Positions 35,853 through 47,893 of a DNA stretch of 64,000 nt are shown piece after piece. The DNA is taken from contig NC_134028.1 in NCBI RefSeq assembly GCF_964204645.1, forward strand, positions 23,348,153 through 23,412,152, read 5' to 3'. This stretch comes from Tubulanus polymorphus. Taxonomy: Eukaryota; Nemertea; Palaeonemertea; Tubulaniformes; Tubulanidae. A program made the translations under genes and the position numbers. The notes below the pieces were generated by a model that was given only the letters and a program-made list of their open reading frames with translations, had not been told where the DNA came from and made no database searches. The first letter of the stretch is position 1, and every line of letters starts with the position of its first letter.

Positions 35853-38449
35853 TCATCTTTTATTTGCACCAGTCTTCCTAATCTCTTCACTGAAGGTAGG
35901 CTTCTTAGTCACTGTTAAAGTGTCTTTTTCATCGGGATTAAATGTCACGAGACCGCCTTCCGGTGTTCGTAACTGGAAAACTACGGCCATCTTTTTCAAC
36001 GCGGGATTCGTTCTTTCTAGGAATCGAATCCAACATTTTAACGAGTCCTTGCTGCCCGTACCGCTGATACACATTGCCAGTATGTTACCGCCTTCCTGCT
36101 GATGAACACTAGGTGGCAGCACTAGTGATGATTCCGGCTGTTCCGATTCGAAAAATGACGGAAACGTGAATAAATCTGAAAATGAACATGAAATTTTCGA
36201 TCTTGAGCGACAGTTGAATAATAGAATTCAGGCTGAAAAAAATGATACCTCGTTTCTCATTTCAACAGAGTCTACCCTGTAGATTTTTAGTAAAAATCAT
36301 GATTAAGCTAGCTGCAACTGACCCGGCAGCTATAGAAATGAACTGATTACAAATTTTCATGCAGTTTACTAAAGTGACAAAGCCGATTAGGAGAAACAAG
36401 GTATCGTTTTATTTTAGCCTTTGATACTGGTGGCAGTTCTTGGCTACCAATGAATTAATCCCATGACACAAACACAATCAAAATCATTCAGACTAGACAC
36501 AGTCCTACATAGAGAGAACTAACTGTCCACACACAAATTTCAAATAAATCTGAAGATAGATAGAAACATCTCCAACCCAAAACGTCGGTTAAACCTATGC
36601 TTGTTATCAATCTTCAATACTGTATGCGCACAGTTATGCCTAAAATGGTTAGAATAGAATTCACTTACTGGCGTCATCTTCAACTTTGTTCTTTTGTTCA
36701 TCGTACTTTTCAAAAACGGACGGATCGCATTCGGACGTCAGAACGAAGTACGTCAACATTTTCTCTTTGATCCAAACGTGATAACCGCCTTCTACATAAA
36801 CCGGTTGATTAAGAGGATGCTCTTCGAGCAGTTTCATCTGTTCAGGTGCCTGAGCACCGACGACAAATGTATCTTCCACGAAAAGATCATGTCGGTCTTG
36901 TAGGTCATTCGTCTGAAATGATAATTTATTCCATTCTTAGAAAACATGAACCCGGAGGCAGATTTAGGTGATGGTCTCAGAGTCTAGACCCCTGCCTTCC
37001 CATTGAGGTGGCCCTTTTCATCAAGTCAAAGATTGTCAAAATCTACAAATCTGAAACATCCTTTCGGAGATCTGCATATTTTCCGATATATTTTTTTAGA
37101 AAATATCTAATACGGTAAGGAGGGTGGGACCCCCTAGCCAAAAAAATGGCAACTTTTATCTGAAAAATGCCTTTTCTTCTGGAACGCGGCCTTCCGAATT
37201 TCCTAGCTCCACCTCTGCAATCCATAATAGGTCCAGTTGTTTTCACCTACCCAATAAACATCGATCATATTCTCTCTGTCTCGCGACATGCGTTTTAAAG
37301 CGAGTCGCGCGAGTTCAGTCGGGTCGGTCGGTAGATATTTCGGTATCGGCCACGGATTGATGTTCTTGAATTTCGGCATCCAGTACATCATACGTTGATA
37401 TTTTCTCATCGCGTGCGTATCTTTACCGAATACGCTGTAAACGATGTTACCGATCTCATCGTCCGGTGTGATACCTGAAATCGGTAAGAGCGAGAGCGGG
37501 GTGCAGTCAGTAAAATGGTCCCATCAATCCAGGGTTCGTGGGGTTTTTTCATTCCCAAAATCGTTGAGCGTCACTCGGGCCCTCCCTCGAGAACATTTTG
37601 AATGATGGACCATTTTCTGAGCATCTAGTGATTCTAGATGAAAATAACCAGAAATAATTTGCTACTTTCTTAAGCCAGGTTGTGAAGATGTTATCTTGGC
37701 AAAAAATTTGGAGGGCCCGGGCAGTTTTCCCTAATTTTTCCATCTTATTGCAGAAATTCCCTGAGTGAATTGGGGAAATTTCTAGGTTCAAAATGTTACA
37801 ATTCGTTCAATTTTCATTGAATCAAGTACTGATAAAGAAACATGGTCAATGAACACTATCGAAATTCCCAGAGTTTTCCGGGTTCTTTCGCAAAATTTGT
37901 CATTCAAGATTTTTCTAATTCGTTTCTGAGTTTTCCAGGACTTCCAGGTCAGTTCGGTTAGAGATATTTTCACTAACCATTTTCTTCCATTTGCTCGAGT
38001 AAATCCATACAGCACTGTTGATGTTTAGGATAGTGCTGCATTTCGACTTGCCAAGCGGATTTCGCGACCATCTTTCCGACCGGGAATATTTTCAACAACG
38101 ATTTATACGCTTCGATGTCGCGATTGATACCGAATTCTTTCATACGTTTCAGAGCCGCATAAATAAACTCGACCGAACCTCGTCGATGGACTCCTTCTCG
38201 TTTCAGGTACACCGATATCGCCGCTTCGAACGTCTTCCTATCTCTATCTATTTTCGCCGCTTCGTCAAAAAGTCCGCCCTGTTTAGCGATCAACGCTTTC
38301 TCCATTTCATCGGCATTTTTGTCTCGTTTATTTCTATATGCGGAGAGGTGAATTTGTGCATCTTGTAGCTGATTATTTAGAGTTCTTGTTGCCCTCCTCA
38401 GTAGTCGATGCGGATGCGGGCTGATCATACGCATTAAATTCCTTATCAT
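35853..38449 (-). CDS. ECSIT: ECSIT, mitochondrial complex I assembly / Toll-pathway adaptor (420 aa)
   Basis: Four exons on the minus strand: 37978-38449, 37251-37474, 36669-36912 and 35853-36175 (1263 nt, phases consistent). ECSIT signatures are RGSVEFIYAALKRMKEFGI in exon 1, then HYPKHQQCCMDLLEQMEENG. Exon 2 has YWMPKFKNINPWPIPKYLP and DPTELARLALKRM, exon 3 has QPVYVEGGYHVWIKEKMLTY, and exon 4 has EGGNILAMCISGTGSKDSLK. The length matches the family (about 430). The N-terminus is Arg-rich and poor in acids (MIRNLMRMISPHPHRLLRRA), as expected of a mitochondrial presequence. ECSIT works with NDUFAF1 and ACAD9 in complex I assembly and is also described as an intermediate in Toll and BMP signalling. 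Several in-frame ATGs sit near the start; the first is used here. Confidence 0.95.
37735..37960 (-). repeat. CAGGGTGGCCACT-family MITE fragment in ECSIT intron 1
   Basis: On the minus strand it reads CTGGAAAACTCAGAAACGAA, CCCGGAAAACTCTGGGAATT, CATGTTTCTTTATCAGTAC and GATTCAATGAAAATTGAACG in family order. The ends are eroded. Confidence 0.5.
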
Positions 38450-39049
38450 TTTGATTCACGCTGAAATGATTACCAAGTAAATCGAATAAATTCATTGAAT
38501 CATGAGAGACAAACAAAACTGAATTCTCTTTGGTGACTTTACTCACCGTCAATGTATCAAATTAACTAAAAATGGTAATTTTCAGACGCATTATCAAAAA
38601 TTCTCAACTACAAGGGCAACGACCTTGAGATCTATCTCGGATCGAATTCAATTCAAACTTGATTGAGCATTTTAAAGACAAAGGTTAAAAATAATTTTAT
38701 TGAACAGAAATCAACGGCATGAACATTTGATGTGATTAGATATTTTTAATTAATGGCTAATATTTTCATTTGAGAAATCCCGTTAATTCGACAACCGATT
38801 CCATATATCTCCTCTGAGGCAGTAGTGTAACGCTTCACAAAAGTAATGAATCCCGGCGGCCGCTAAATAAACTGATCAGTCCGCTGGGCTAAGAGGATGA
38901 ACTAACAGATAGATCAAAAATACAAAGATTGAATTATAAATCCAGCTGAAATCATACTACGTGCAGATTTTGAAAGGTTTGGGTAGCGTTGTTCAAAATC
39001 TACGGGTAGAGATATTGTTTACGTGTTATTTTTGCGTCAACTGAATATC
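38450..39049. other. Divergent intergenic DNA between ECSIT and annexin E
   Basis: AT-rich, no exon seen. The promoter-proximal part of ECSIT must lie just after 38449. No motif stands out. Confidence 0.4.
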
Positions 39050-39339
39050 TGAACATGTTTGGTCAAAGCAGTTCGATCCACGGGGTTATACGGTTAATCC
39101 TTGGTCACCACAACCAGCATGTGCTTCAAGATTAACGATTTGAATTATTCAAAGCTATTCGTCCATTTTTAAAATCTTTCACGGTGCACAAATTTCCATA
39201 GAAATTCCTGAATTGACGTGCCTATAAAATGCGCTAGAACCGGCTTCGAATCAGGACACTGACTCACTTCACACAAACACTTCTGTCGTACACAGCACAC
39301 TAGTCGTCAGTTCTACCAGTACCGCACCACAAATTCAAA
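39050..39339 (+). promoter_or_regulatory. Annexin E promoter (best-preserved copy of the shared block)
   Basis: Blocks in order: GAACATGTTTGGTCAAAGCA, TCGTCCATTTTTAAAATC, TTTCACGGTGCACAAATTTC, CATAGAAATTCCTGAATTG, GACGTGCCTATAAAATGCGC with a good TATA box (TATAAAA 39223-39229), CGGCTTCGAATCAGGACAC, then CTTCTGTCGTACACAG, a likely start-site region about 45-70 bp after the TATA. The first coding exon is the ATG alone, as in C and D. Confidence 0.7.
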
Positions 39340-42300
39340 ATGGTAAGACAAATATTAACTTTATTTTCATGTTCACTTATATTCAACCGATGTTGTATAG
39401 TTAATAATCGAAAATTGTCAGGTTTGATGCGATTGAAATTCATTGAAATGTTCTGAATTTCGGGGGTGTGGTTGTGATTTTTCAGCATTATCCATCAAAA
39501 CGACCAGGATATGAACGCCACACCGATTTCGATCCAGAAAGAGACAGTGAATTGCTCAGAGCGGCGATGAAGGGATTTGGTAAATTCTTGCACGTATTTC
39601 CACACTTGAAAACCTGGTCTGCGAGTAGTGGAGTGTAATTTTTTCTTCCGTCTTTTCAGGCACAGACGAACAAAAAATTATTGACGTCATCAGTCGTCGG
39701 TCAAATAGACAACGTTTATTGATAATTAAACAGTTTAATACCATGTTCGGAAAGGTAGGTAACTGGTTTTCAAGATAAAAAAAAGTCAGGGCAACTCCCA
39801 CTTGTTGAATACATGTAGTTGTTTATATCAGTATCATATCGCATATGATACAATAGAATAACTCACTTGATTCGAATGACTATGGGGGGACTGACTGCCC
39901 AGATTTCTTCGAATTAACTAAAATCCGAATTATGAATGATAGTTTACCTGGTCCCAGGTTAAATTTCGCAAATATTTCGTGCGAATTAAAAAATCCGAAT
40001 TAGGTGAGATTACTGTATGAAGATATGCGTGCGTGAATAATTATTGCCATTATATGTAGCTACGTCTGCAGATATGTCTACTTAAATATTATAACTGTAT
40101 GCCAAGTGGTATATGAATGTGATTTCGCTGAATAAACACGCCAAAGTATATGTAAATGCATGCGACTTGACATATTTGTTAGGTTCCGTCAATTATCCAC
40201 AATGAATTAGCTTTGCTATGCACCTATATTAGTCATGGTATTCGGTACATTTTTACCATGCTGATGTCTGAAATGGGTGACCACCAACGGCGGTTTGGGG
40301 AATTTAGAATGGGGATGGGGCAGGGGGATTTACTAAGCCTAGTTTTGCATCATATTTATTTACATTTAGATACGCGAAGTACGAGCGCCAAGGACACGAA
40401 GCCTTGGGTGGGCGGGAAACATATTAACCTTCAATTATTTTGGCAAAACTAAAACTTTAGCCACCGAGGCCCGACATATCGTATTGATAATCTCAATTAG
40501 CCACACATTCAGCTTTTTATGAATTAAGACGATCCTTTTTTCATTTGAAATAGGACTTGATTGACGAGCTGAAAAGTGAATTAGGCGGAGATTTCGAAGA
40601 CATAGTTCTAGCGATGTTCAAACCGTCGGCTGATTTCGACGCCGATTGTCTTCGTAAAGCAATGAAGGTAATTTGCGTGGTAGTATTTAACACTGGCAAT
40701 ATCGATATACATGTATATAGCTGTCGGAATTAATCTCCATTTTAACTATTTAACTGTACCGGCTCGTTACGCAGACGTGATCGTATAAATATAATTCGTC
40801 ATTAAATTTTGAAGGGTGCCGGCACAGACGAGGAAACACTGATTGATATCTTGTGTACTAGGACGAATGATGAAATTAAAGAAATCATCGGAGCCTACAA
40901 TAGACGTAAGCCTCATGCCAAACGAGTGAGCGTTTTATTTTCGATGTAATTTGTCATGATGATGATGGTGTTGTTGAAAATGTTTTCAGTGTTCGATCGT
41001 GATTTGGTATCGGATGTAAAAAGCGAAACAAGTGGTCATTTTGAACGTTTACTCTTCTCGATGTTGCAGGTACCGCTTATTCGAAACCGCGTGAACACAT
41101 TTCGATAAAACGAAGACTGCATTTCCGCATTTTTTATGCTACAATATCTTGTTGAATTATTCAGGCCAACAGAACTGAACTGACCGAAGAGGAATGGAAC
41201 GAAGCTTATGAATCTGGATGGGACTCTGTTGTCGATCATGAACAGGCTGAACAAGACGCGAAGGATTTGTACGAGGCTGGCGCGGCTCAATGGGGAACTG
41301 ATGAATCTAGATTCAACGTGATTTTGTGCACCCGTCAATTTTTCCAGCTCAGAGCTGTTTTCAATGCTTATGAAGAGGTAGGCCTAGCTATACATCGGAT
41401 TACACCGCGATCGCTCGAGCGGTTTTGGCCCGTGCCAGATCAGACCCTTTTGGCCAACCGCACATTTCCAAATCACCCTCGCTAAACAGGGCTTGTTTGT
41501 GTGAGCTTCGATGGGGGCCATTCACACCCTGGCAAGCGAGGATGGTTCCAAATAGGCATTTTACCAAAAACGTCGGAGTAAGTCCGTGTAACTTTTAGCA
41601 CGGGTCAAATCAATGTTCGTAATGCTCCGTGAAGCGACTAACCTCAGTTGCAATTATTACAAAGTTTATTGCTCAACAAACTACATTTTGCATAGAGCAG
41701 ATAAATACGAAAACAGAAAAAAATACGGGAAAATGACAGGCTTAAGTGTACATAATTCGACAGTGAAAAAACATCATGATTATGTTACTATAATTTTATT
41801 CAATAAAAGGCCATGCATTTTCTTTTATAGTTAACTAGAGACAAATGCGTCTTTTTGAAATTTTACTAAACTAGGGTTCCTCCGACAGTGGTTAACGTGT
41901 GAACGCGCGCTCTCTAATTAGGCACGGGCCAAATTTTGACTCGCCCCGAGTATGTGATCGCAGTTTGCATTAAACCAAATATTCATACAATTATACAAGT
42001 TACTAACGATGAGTAATTCACTTTTAAACAGAAAGCTGGGAAGACGTTCATCGAGGCGATTAAAAGCGAAGTGTCCGGAGATCTTAAAGCCGGATTTCTA
42101 GCTATCGGTCAGTATAAACTCTATATTATCTTAAACTGTATACTTCAAAATAAAATCACAACCATTCTAGGGGTCCAAAAACCTCACAAAGTAGCAGTAG
42201 TTTACTTAGTCAGTAACCTGTCTGTGATTTAGTTTCACGATCGGATATTTTCACAAACCACATATTGGTTTAAGACTCATTGGTATAAGCCCATCCGATT

Positions 42301-42715
42301 ATAAAAAGCTAACCACCAACGATTAGGTAACTAACTATAGTTTACTATGCTCGAATGATTTAATCTAAATTATGTTTCTATTCTCTCAGTTATGTGCGCC
42401 AGACATACTGCTGATTATTTTGCAACGAGATTGCACGACGCGATCAGCGGAGCTGGTACTGACGAGGACCTGCTCACCAGAATCGTCGTCTCGCGATCCG
42501 AGGTATAGTAATTGTATTGTGCATCAAAGCCTTCAAGAACAGTAACGATTTCCTCGATGTTATCCTTGTTGTTCATCATGTTTCAGGTCGATTTGGCCCA
42601 TATTGCGCAAGCTTATGAGAATTTGTACGAGAAATCATTGGCTGACGCTATCGACGAGGATACCAGCGGTGACTACTCGAAAATCCTACTTGCAATAGTC
42701 AAAGGACACGAATGA
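39340..42715 (+). CDS. Annexin E, short-headed annexin (335 aa)
   Basis: Ten exons: 39340-39342 (ATG only), 39486-39579, 39660-39754, 40554-40667, 40815-40905, 40990-41069, 41165-41377, 42032-42107, 42390-42502 and 42587-42715 (1008 nt). Exon borders and phases in the core are the same as in C and D, which shows common descent. The head is only about 17 residues (MHYPSKRPGYERHTDFD). Ca2+-loop motifs look intact in all four repeats: KGFGTDE, GAGTDEE, QWGTDES and SGAGTDED. Length is that of a typical annexin (about 320-340). It is separated from the A-D array by FNIP and ECSIT. It may represent the ancestral form, with the Gly/Pro head gained in the array lineage, or a secondary loss; the sequence does not decide. 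A poly(A) motif (AATAAA 42730-42735) lies unusually close to the stop. Confidence 0.95.
40190..40455 (+). pseudogene. LINE reverse-transcriptase relic in annexin E intron 3
   Basis: The frame 40213-40452 contains FGEFRMGMGQGDLLSLVLHH-IYLHLDTRS and later VGGKHINLQLFWQN. These resemble the G-x-x-Q-G-x-x-L-S-P-x-L-F-x-x-Y-L and V-G-G-x-x-I-N-x-L-x-Y-A-D-D segments of non-LTR reverse transcriptases. The catalytic YADD is destroyed (FWQN). A decayed fragment with no function. Confidence 0.55.
41407..41961. mobile_element. TIR element in annexin E intron 7
   Basis: TTTTGGCCCGTGCC at the left pairs with GGCACGGGCCAAA at the right, and the outermost GCGATC pairs with GATCGC, with CTCG-type positions between also matching. 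About 555 bp with no coding sequence. No target duplication was identified with confidence. Confidence 0.55.
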
Positions 42716-43529
42716 ATATTCCGAAAGAAAATAAACGAACTTGATAAGACCTTGCATCTTCAAGATGAATTCAATTCATATCCACCGTATGATGATTTTC
42801 AATGTTGAAGAAATAATTTAATAATAGGCTTGTTATACATATATATGATAATATATTCTATATATCTATTCTATCATACTATCTATAAACTGTCTTCTAG
42901 TTTATTTTTGTGTCTGTGTTCTTTTAGTAGAAAAACGCCGCTGTCCAACTTGCGGTTAAATTGAAAAATCCGAAAAGGTATCCGAACGAAATAACGCACA
43001 AATAAACAGACGGCTACTTTGTACATCGACGTATAAACTGTAGTTTGTACGTCCATGGTACGATTGTTTCTTTGTTGCTAAATGGATTTGTCATACAACC
43101 GTTTCTACGTCCCATGTTTCTCGCGCACGCGAGACCCGTGAGGAGGAATCCTATGTATCGTCACCTTTAAGCATGTCGGCGTCACCGGCGACTTAGTCTA
43201 GGGCGATTCAGTCGCGATGATCGCCCCGTGTGTCCGAGGCTTAACATGTTTCGAATCGATCGTCTACTTTCAAACCAATGGAAATAAAGTTATTCAGGAT
43301 AAGAAGATTTATCTGTTGATTTATTATGACAATGCCAATCACTCCATATAACACACATCACTACAATAATTATGGGTTAGGTAAATTACACACAGACAAA
43401 CAAGAAAAAAAGTTTTTTAGGATAAAATTAGCGGTAAATGTTGCTGCAAGAAGAAAAAACAGACAGACAACGATAAGTCGGCAACCAGGGATAACAATGG
43501 ACGTGTATTAACTGGTTTTTTCGTCCATG
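42716..43529. other. 3' flank of annexin E and of the HAE-PC gene
   Basis: AT-rich, no gene. A GC-richer patch at 43165-43245 (GGCGTCACCGGCGACTTAG...) is probably a repeat. AATAAAG lies near 43284. Confidence 0.4.
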
Positions 43530-44333
43530 CTATAACCAACCTGATTGCGTCACTTGCTCGTGATGATCTTGTATTATCCGAACGAGTCTTTGTTCCTCTT
43601 CCGAAATGAACGCCGCTAGTTTCGCCTTCGAAGGTTCATCTTTGAGACTCAGCTTGCCCTCTAGACCCGACTTCAAGAATCCGATGACTTCATCGGCGTT
43701 CCATTTGCGAACGGCGATACGATCCTTTTTGAATTCGTCGATACCGTACGGAACTGTTTTAGCCGAGTTCCACGGAAGTTGAAAGTAGACGACGTTCAAT
43801 TCGATATCAATATCAATATCGTGAACGTCGTGGGCGAATCGTTTCAGATCTATGAACGCGCGCAGACAGTTGTTCTTCATCTTTTTCACGATGTCCAGTT
43901 GTTGTCCGGGTCGATTCTTCTTTTCCACTTCTGCCAGGTAATGATTACAGGGCAGTCTCGCGAGATACACGGCTAATTTTAGTTTTGAGCCCTTCTTCGC
44001 CTGTTTGATCTGGCCGAGGTTTTTCGTCAGACGTCGAATCAGCAGGCGTTCCGCGTGAGGACGGTCGGACCCTGCGGCGCAGTCGACGAGGGCCACATCC
44101 AAAAGCGTATCTTCACCGGATGTAAATATCGCGTTCAGAAACGATCGTTGACTATCAGGACCCTTAATCAGACAGTCCTGCGCCGCCTCGCATAAATCAC
44201 CGTAGCTTTCGATTTCGTGTCGTTTTTTACAAGCGCCGTTCGGACATTGACGTTCGTCGTCGTGTTCACCGGCGAAATAGAGTTCGTCGATCTTAGCTTC
44301 AACCGCCTCCCAAAACTCGCTAGCTTCAGCCAT
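43530..44333 (-). CDS. Intronless HAE...PC protein, possible divergent zinc-dependent deaminase (267 aa)
   Basis: A single open exon with ATG at 44331-44333 (MAEASEFWEAVEAKIDELYF) and stop at 43530-43532. I do not recognise the family with certainty. The order of elements resembles the cytidine/adenosine deaminase fold: a hydrophobic strand (LLDVALVDC, 77-85), then HAE at 93-95 followed by a basic helix (RLLIRRLTKNL), then a strand ending in Pro-Cys (LKLAVYLARLPC, 118-129), a helix containing Cys156 (CLRAFIDLKRFA), and a strand (IDIELNVVYF). HAE to PC spacing (about 35) is normal for AID/APOBEC-like enzymes. Odd point: the canonical third ligand of PCxxC would fall on Tyr132, so His131 or Cys156 would have to replace it. 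An N-terminal Cys/His group (C30, C35, H39, C48, C54) may bind another metal. Gene reality is well supported by length and codon-like composition; function is inference. Confidence 0.75.
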   Translation of the reverse strand: MAEASEFWEAVEAKIDELYFAGEHDDERQCPNGACKKRHEIESYGDLCEAAQDCLIKGPDSQRSFLNAIFTSGEDTLLDVALVDCAAGSDRPHAERLLIRRLTKNLGQIKQAKKGSKLKLAVYLARLPCNHYLAEVEKKNRPGQQLDIVKKMKNNCLRAFIDLKRFAHDVHDIDIDIELNVVYFQLPWNSAKTVPYGIDEFKKDRIAVRKWNADEVIGFLKSGLEGKLSLKDEPSKAKLAAFISEEEQRLVRIIQDHHEQVTQSGWL

Positions 44334-45301
44334 GATCGGAGACACACAACTAAACAACCAGTGAAATATATCAGAAGCCTGTCGTCAGATCAACTTACAG
44401 AGTGGCTCTTACTGTCGAATCCGCGACAATATAAATTATGTCGTGCTGTTTTGCGCGTCAGACACAAGTATAATTTACGACTATTCAACACTCAATGAAT
44501 ATTTAAAAAACAAGATTAATCAGTTACAAAACAATTTACGCTATCGAAGTGACACACTTCTATTGCTTGCCCAGACTTCAAACCGATTTAAATATCGCGA
44601 AATGAAAAAAAAAAGTTCCATACAACGCCGCAGGGAATTTCATTTTCGACGAACTTGTTTACAATTTAGTCGAAGAAATCGCACGTATAGAAACGGGTTC
44701 GTGTATATTTATGGACAGAAATATAATAAACATAGATGATTCTTAGTAAATTGTCATTTCTATGACCATAACTTATGTAAATATGTCGAGGAATGACTTC
44801 AGGACTAGTTGGTATTGGGTATTTGAATTTATGTAGGGTAAATTCCCATTTGTCCACTGCTTTTGTGAGTAAAGTCCAAGTAAGGTTTCTACAAATCAAA
44901 CAGCCAGCAGTCTATATACGCCCTATGAATATATCTATTTTCAATGGGAAGTTAATATACAATGACATGGATTTCAAGTGGTATCCTGCAATTTGAGCAC
45001 TGGTTCAATTATTCTATTCTATTTATTTTTTTCACTTTTGGAATTCATTGTGCCTTTCTTGAGTACAAAGAAACGATTTATTTTCATGTCAAATTTCAAA
45101 CCGGAATGTCTATACTACATTTATTATTCATGAACTAATTAGCTGATTACCCGTTCCAGACGAAATCGATACAGCTACCAAACAGTAACCGTTATGATAG
45201 TCGTGTTAGTGGGAATACCACAGGGCTATGTATTTTGAAATGACATTGTGAGAATACATTCATATCTTTATATAGGAAAATGATTGATAAAAAATAATCA
45301 C
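44334..45301. other. Intergenic upstream of the HAE-PC gene, no gene seen
   Basis: AT-rich without convincing exons. The open frames here are short and low in coding character. Confidence 0.45.
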
Positions 45302-45665
<364 letters not shown>

Positions 45666-45934
45666 TTGCTATAGATTGGAAGTTTTTCTTGTTAGTGATA
45701 AGCGTGTTGACCAGTCAGGCTCGGTGGTCGCTTCTAAAATGCTCAATTCACCAACGATTTTTTTCTGACCAGAAAATGGGCATTCGGGGGCTTTTGGGGA
45801 GTGAGTGGAACTTTATTTTTCCGAGTAAGAGAATGAATGATTTTATTCTGACTGATTGACTTATCTGTGACCATTGAAACTCAAAACGTATAGAAATTAT
45901 TGATACATGATGCTATAGAGACACGTTAAGACGG

Positions 45935-46954
45935 TTATCGGTGAAATACATGAACATGTTTTTCGCATATGCTGTATTTCAACATGCGTCGAATTTCATC
46001 CTTCAGTGGACGAATATTCAGCATATAAATAAAACAACTGGTCGAGTGATTTCCCAGAGAGAAGATACCGGCCATGTTTTTCAGTAAAACAACATGATTA
46101 GCCGACATCGATCTGATTTTGAAAATGGAAATGTATTGCGTAAGCAGAGAAAAGATCATCGGCGTTGCGAACGTCAGGTTCATGGCAAGTATCGCTAGTA
46201 GAATACTGATACATCGCAATTCTTTTTTCGAGTGATGATTTCCTGTAGCCACGCGGAGGAAAGAACTACGTCGGGCGCATAGCAGACAAATACCGATAAT
46301 TACGAACGATATCGAATTCCCGAGCCACGGTATCAGAAATGACATATAGAAGAAACTGGCCAACATAATGATTCTAGGGATTTCTGGTAACTCTCCGTAC
46401 GGGTCGAACTCGCATAAGTAGTACCGTCTGACTAGATGGATTTTGTGGCCCCGAATCGGCGAGTAACATCCGGGTAGCGATAGAAAAATCGTCGAAATGA
46501 CCAGGATGATTTTACGCGTAGTCGACGTGAAATGAAGTTTACGTCTAAGCGGAAAGGCGATGATGACGGCGCGTTCAATCGAAAACACCAGTACAATCCA
46601 ACAAGATAAAGTGATACTGACTAACACAACCACCATTAAAATCTTACTAAATATATCCGAATTAGGCATCGTTAGATAAGTACCGACCCCTAATGTAAAG
46701 CCTACCAACGAGGAGTGTTGGTAGAACAGGGCCCAAAGAGCCACGAGATCCGTTATTGCCAAAGGAATGAAGTAATGTCTCGCCCACGATTCTATTTTGC
46801 GGCGTAGTTTCACCAACAGAACGAACGCGAATACGTTTCCCAATGTTCCGAATATCATACAACTAACACCGTACGAAATAGCCAACACGAACGTGATTCT
46901 CTTCCACTGCGGAATGTCGTTCGTTTCCCGCGAGTAATTCGCTCCCAGCGTCAT
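45935..46954 (-). CDS. Class A (rhodopsin-like) GPCR, orphan, single exon (339 aa)
   Basis: One open exon, ATG at 46952-46954. Seven hydrophobic segments are visible. TM1 has the GN pair (39-40) and TM2 has LAITD with Asp69. TM3 ends SIERA (125-129), a variant of the DRY motif. TM5 has Pro209, TM6 has FATP (262-265) without the usual CWxP, and TM7 has NHSTSCFIY (302-310) in place of NPxxY. Cys181 lies in the second extracellular loop, but no partner Cys is obvious at the top of TM3. An N-glycosylation site (N6-Y-S) is near the N-terminus. The C-tail is short and basic. It is a plasma-membrane receptor for an unknown ligand, probably a peptide-receptor-like lineage-expanded type. It lies 1.6 kb from the HAE-PC gene on the same strand. 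Confidence 0.9.
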   Translation of the reverse strand: MTLGANYSRETNDIPQWKRITFVLAISYGVSCMIFGTLGNVFAFVLLVKLRRKIESWARHYFIPLAITDLVALWALFYQHSSLVGFTLGVGTYLTMPNSDIFSKILMVVVLVSITLSCWIVLVFSIERAVIIAFPLRRKLHFTSTTRKIILVISTIFLSLPGCYSPIRGHKIHLVRRYYLCEFDPYGELPEIPRIIMLASFFYMSFLIPWLGNSISFVIIGICLLCARRSSFLRVATGNHHSKKELRCISILLAILAMNLTFATPMIFSLLTQYISIFKIRSMSANHVVLLKNMAGIFSLGNHSTSCFIYMLNIRPLKDEIRRMLKYSICEKHVHVFHR

Positions 46955-47893
46955 CGTCTCACAATGTCTCAGAATGTCGTCTCTCAGTCTATAACTAATT
47001 GGTATCGAGCAAAAATCTTTTCATTCATTGGTTGATGTTAATCTGTAGTAATATGCAGTAATTAGTAAGATGATTAAACAGTTTTGCAATGTTAATTGGA
47101 TTTAAATTATGTATCTGAATTTATCTTTTCTCGTGCACATCAATGTCTCTGTTTAACCTTATGGCTATTTCATGCGATAAATAATATTCCTAGATAATAT
47201 ATATGTGGTGAATCGTAGAATGCAGATAATGAGAATATAGTCGAAACAGAGCAGAACGATAACCACACTCAAACGTGGCGAACGGATAATAAGATAAAAA
47301 CCCACTATCTACAGATTGAAAGAATTTTAAAACCGAGAATTTATTTATTCGAACAATCTAAAATATATAAAACACGGCGTTTCGATCTCACCTGAGAGAT
47401 CATCGTCAGGTGTTAGTCGAAACGTTGAATTAACTACAAACTCGAGGAAACATTTTCAGACTTTATATTATTTTTTCGTTATTATTGTAGGATTCACAAC
47501 ACGGATATAGTGTTCTATCAATGGTTATATTTCTACTAGAAGTTCATTGCAATACATTTTCCCACACAATTTCATATTTGTTCTATCTTTTTGGGCATTT
47601 CTAAAATCTAGGAAAAATAGCCCCTCGCCCATGTATACTCGCACATTATTTGCTTGTCGAAGTGCGCAGCCTTACAAATATGGCCGAATTATTTTTCTTA
47701 CCACAGGACATCGATTCTACTAATGGCGTCTTTGGTGAAGGAGACAATCCGTGTATTGTGCTCGTGTTGTGCTTTTTGAAAACAACGCAAGATCGCAATT
47801 GGAATACTTTGTTACATATGCACCAAACTTTCACTTAAATGATCAAAACAGTCCAGACCTACAGCAGCAAACACGACAGACGCCGTCTCGGTT
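46955..47893. other. Intergenic between GPCR and Ly6-like gene
   Basis: AT-rich. Apart from the palindrome at 47378-47424 I see no feature. A frame with MAELFFLPQDID starting at 47680 is too short and isolated to call. Confidence 0.4.
47378..47424. repeat. 47-bp imperfect palindrome CGTTTCGA...TCGAAACG
   Basis: CGTTTCGATCTCACCTGAG pairs with its inverted partner ATCGTCAGGTGTTAGTCGAAACG (outer 8 bp and CACCTGA/TCAGGTG perfect). A diverged relative is at 48168-48240 and a half copy near 5500. Probably the centre or end of a dispersed repeat. Confidence 0.6.

Noticed and set aside
40213-40452. Independent gene inside annexin E intron 3
   Set aside because: The frame aligns with a reverse-transcriptase core whose catalytic YADD is destroyed, so it is a LINE relic.
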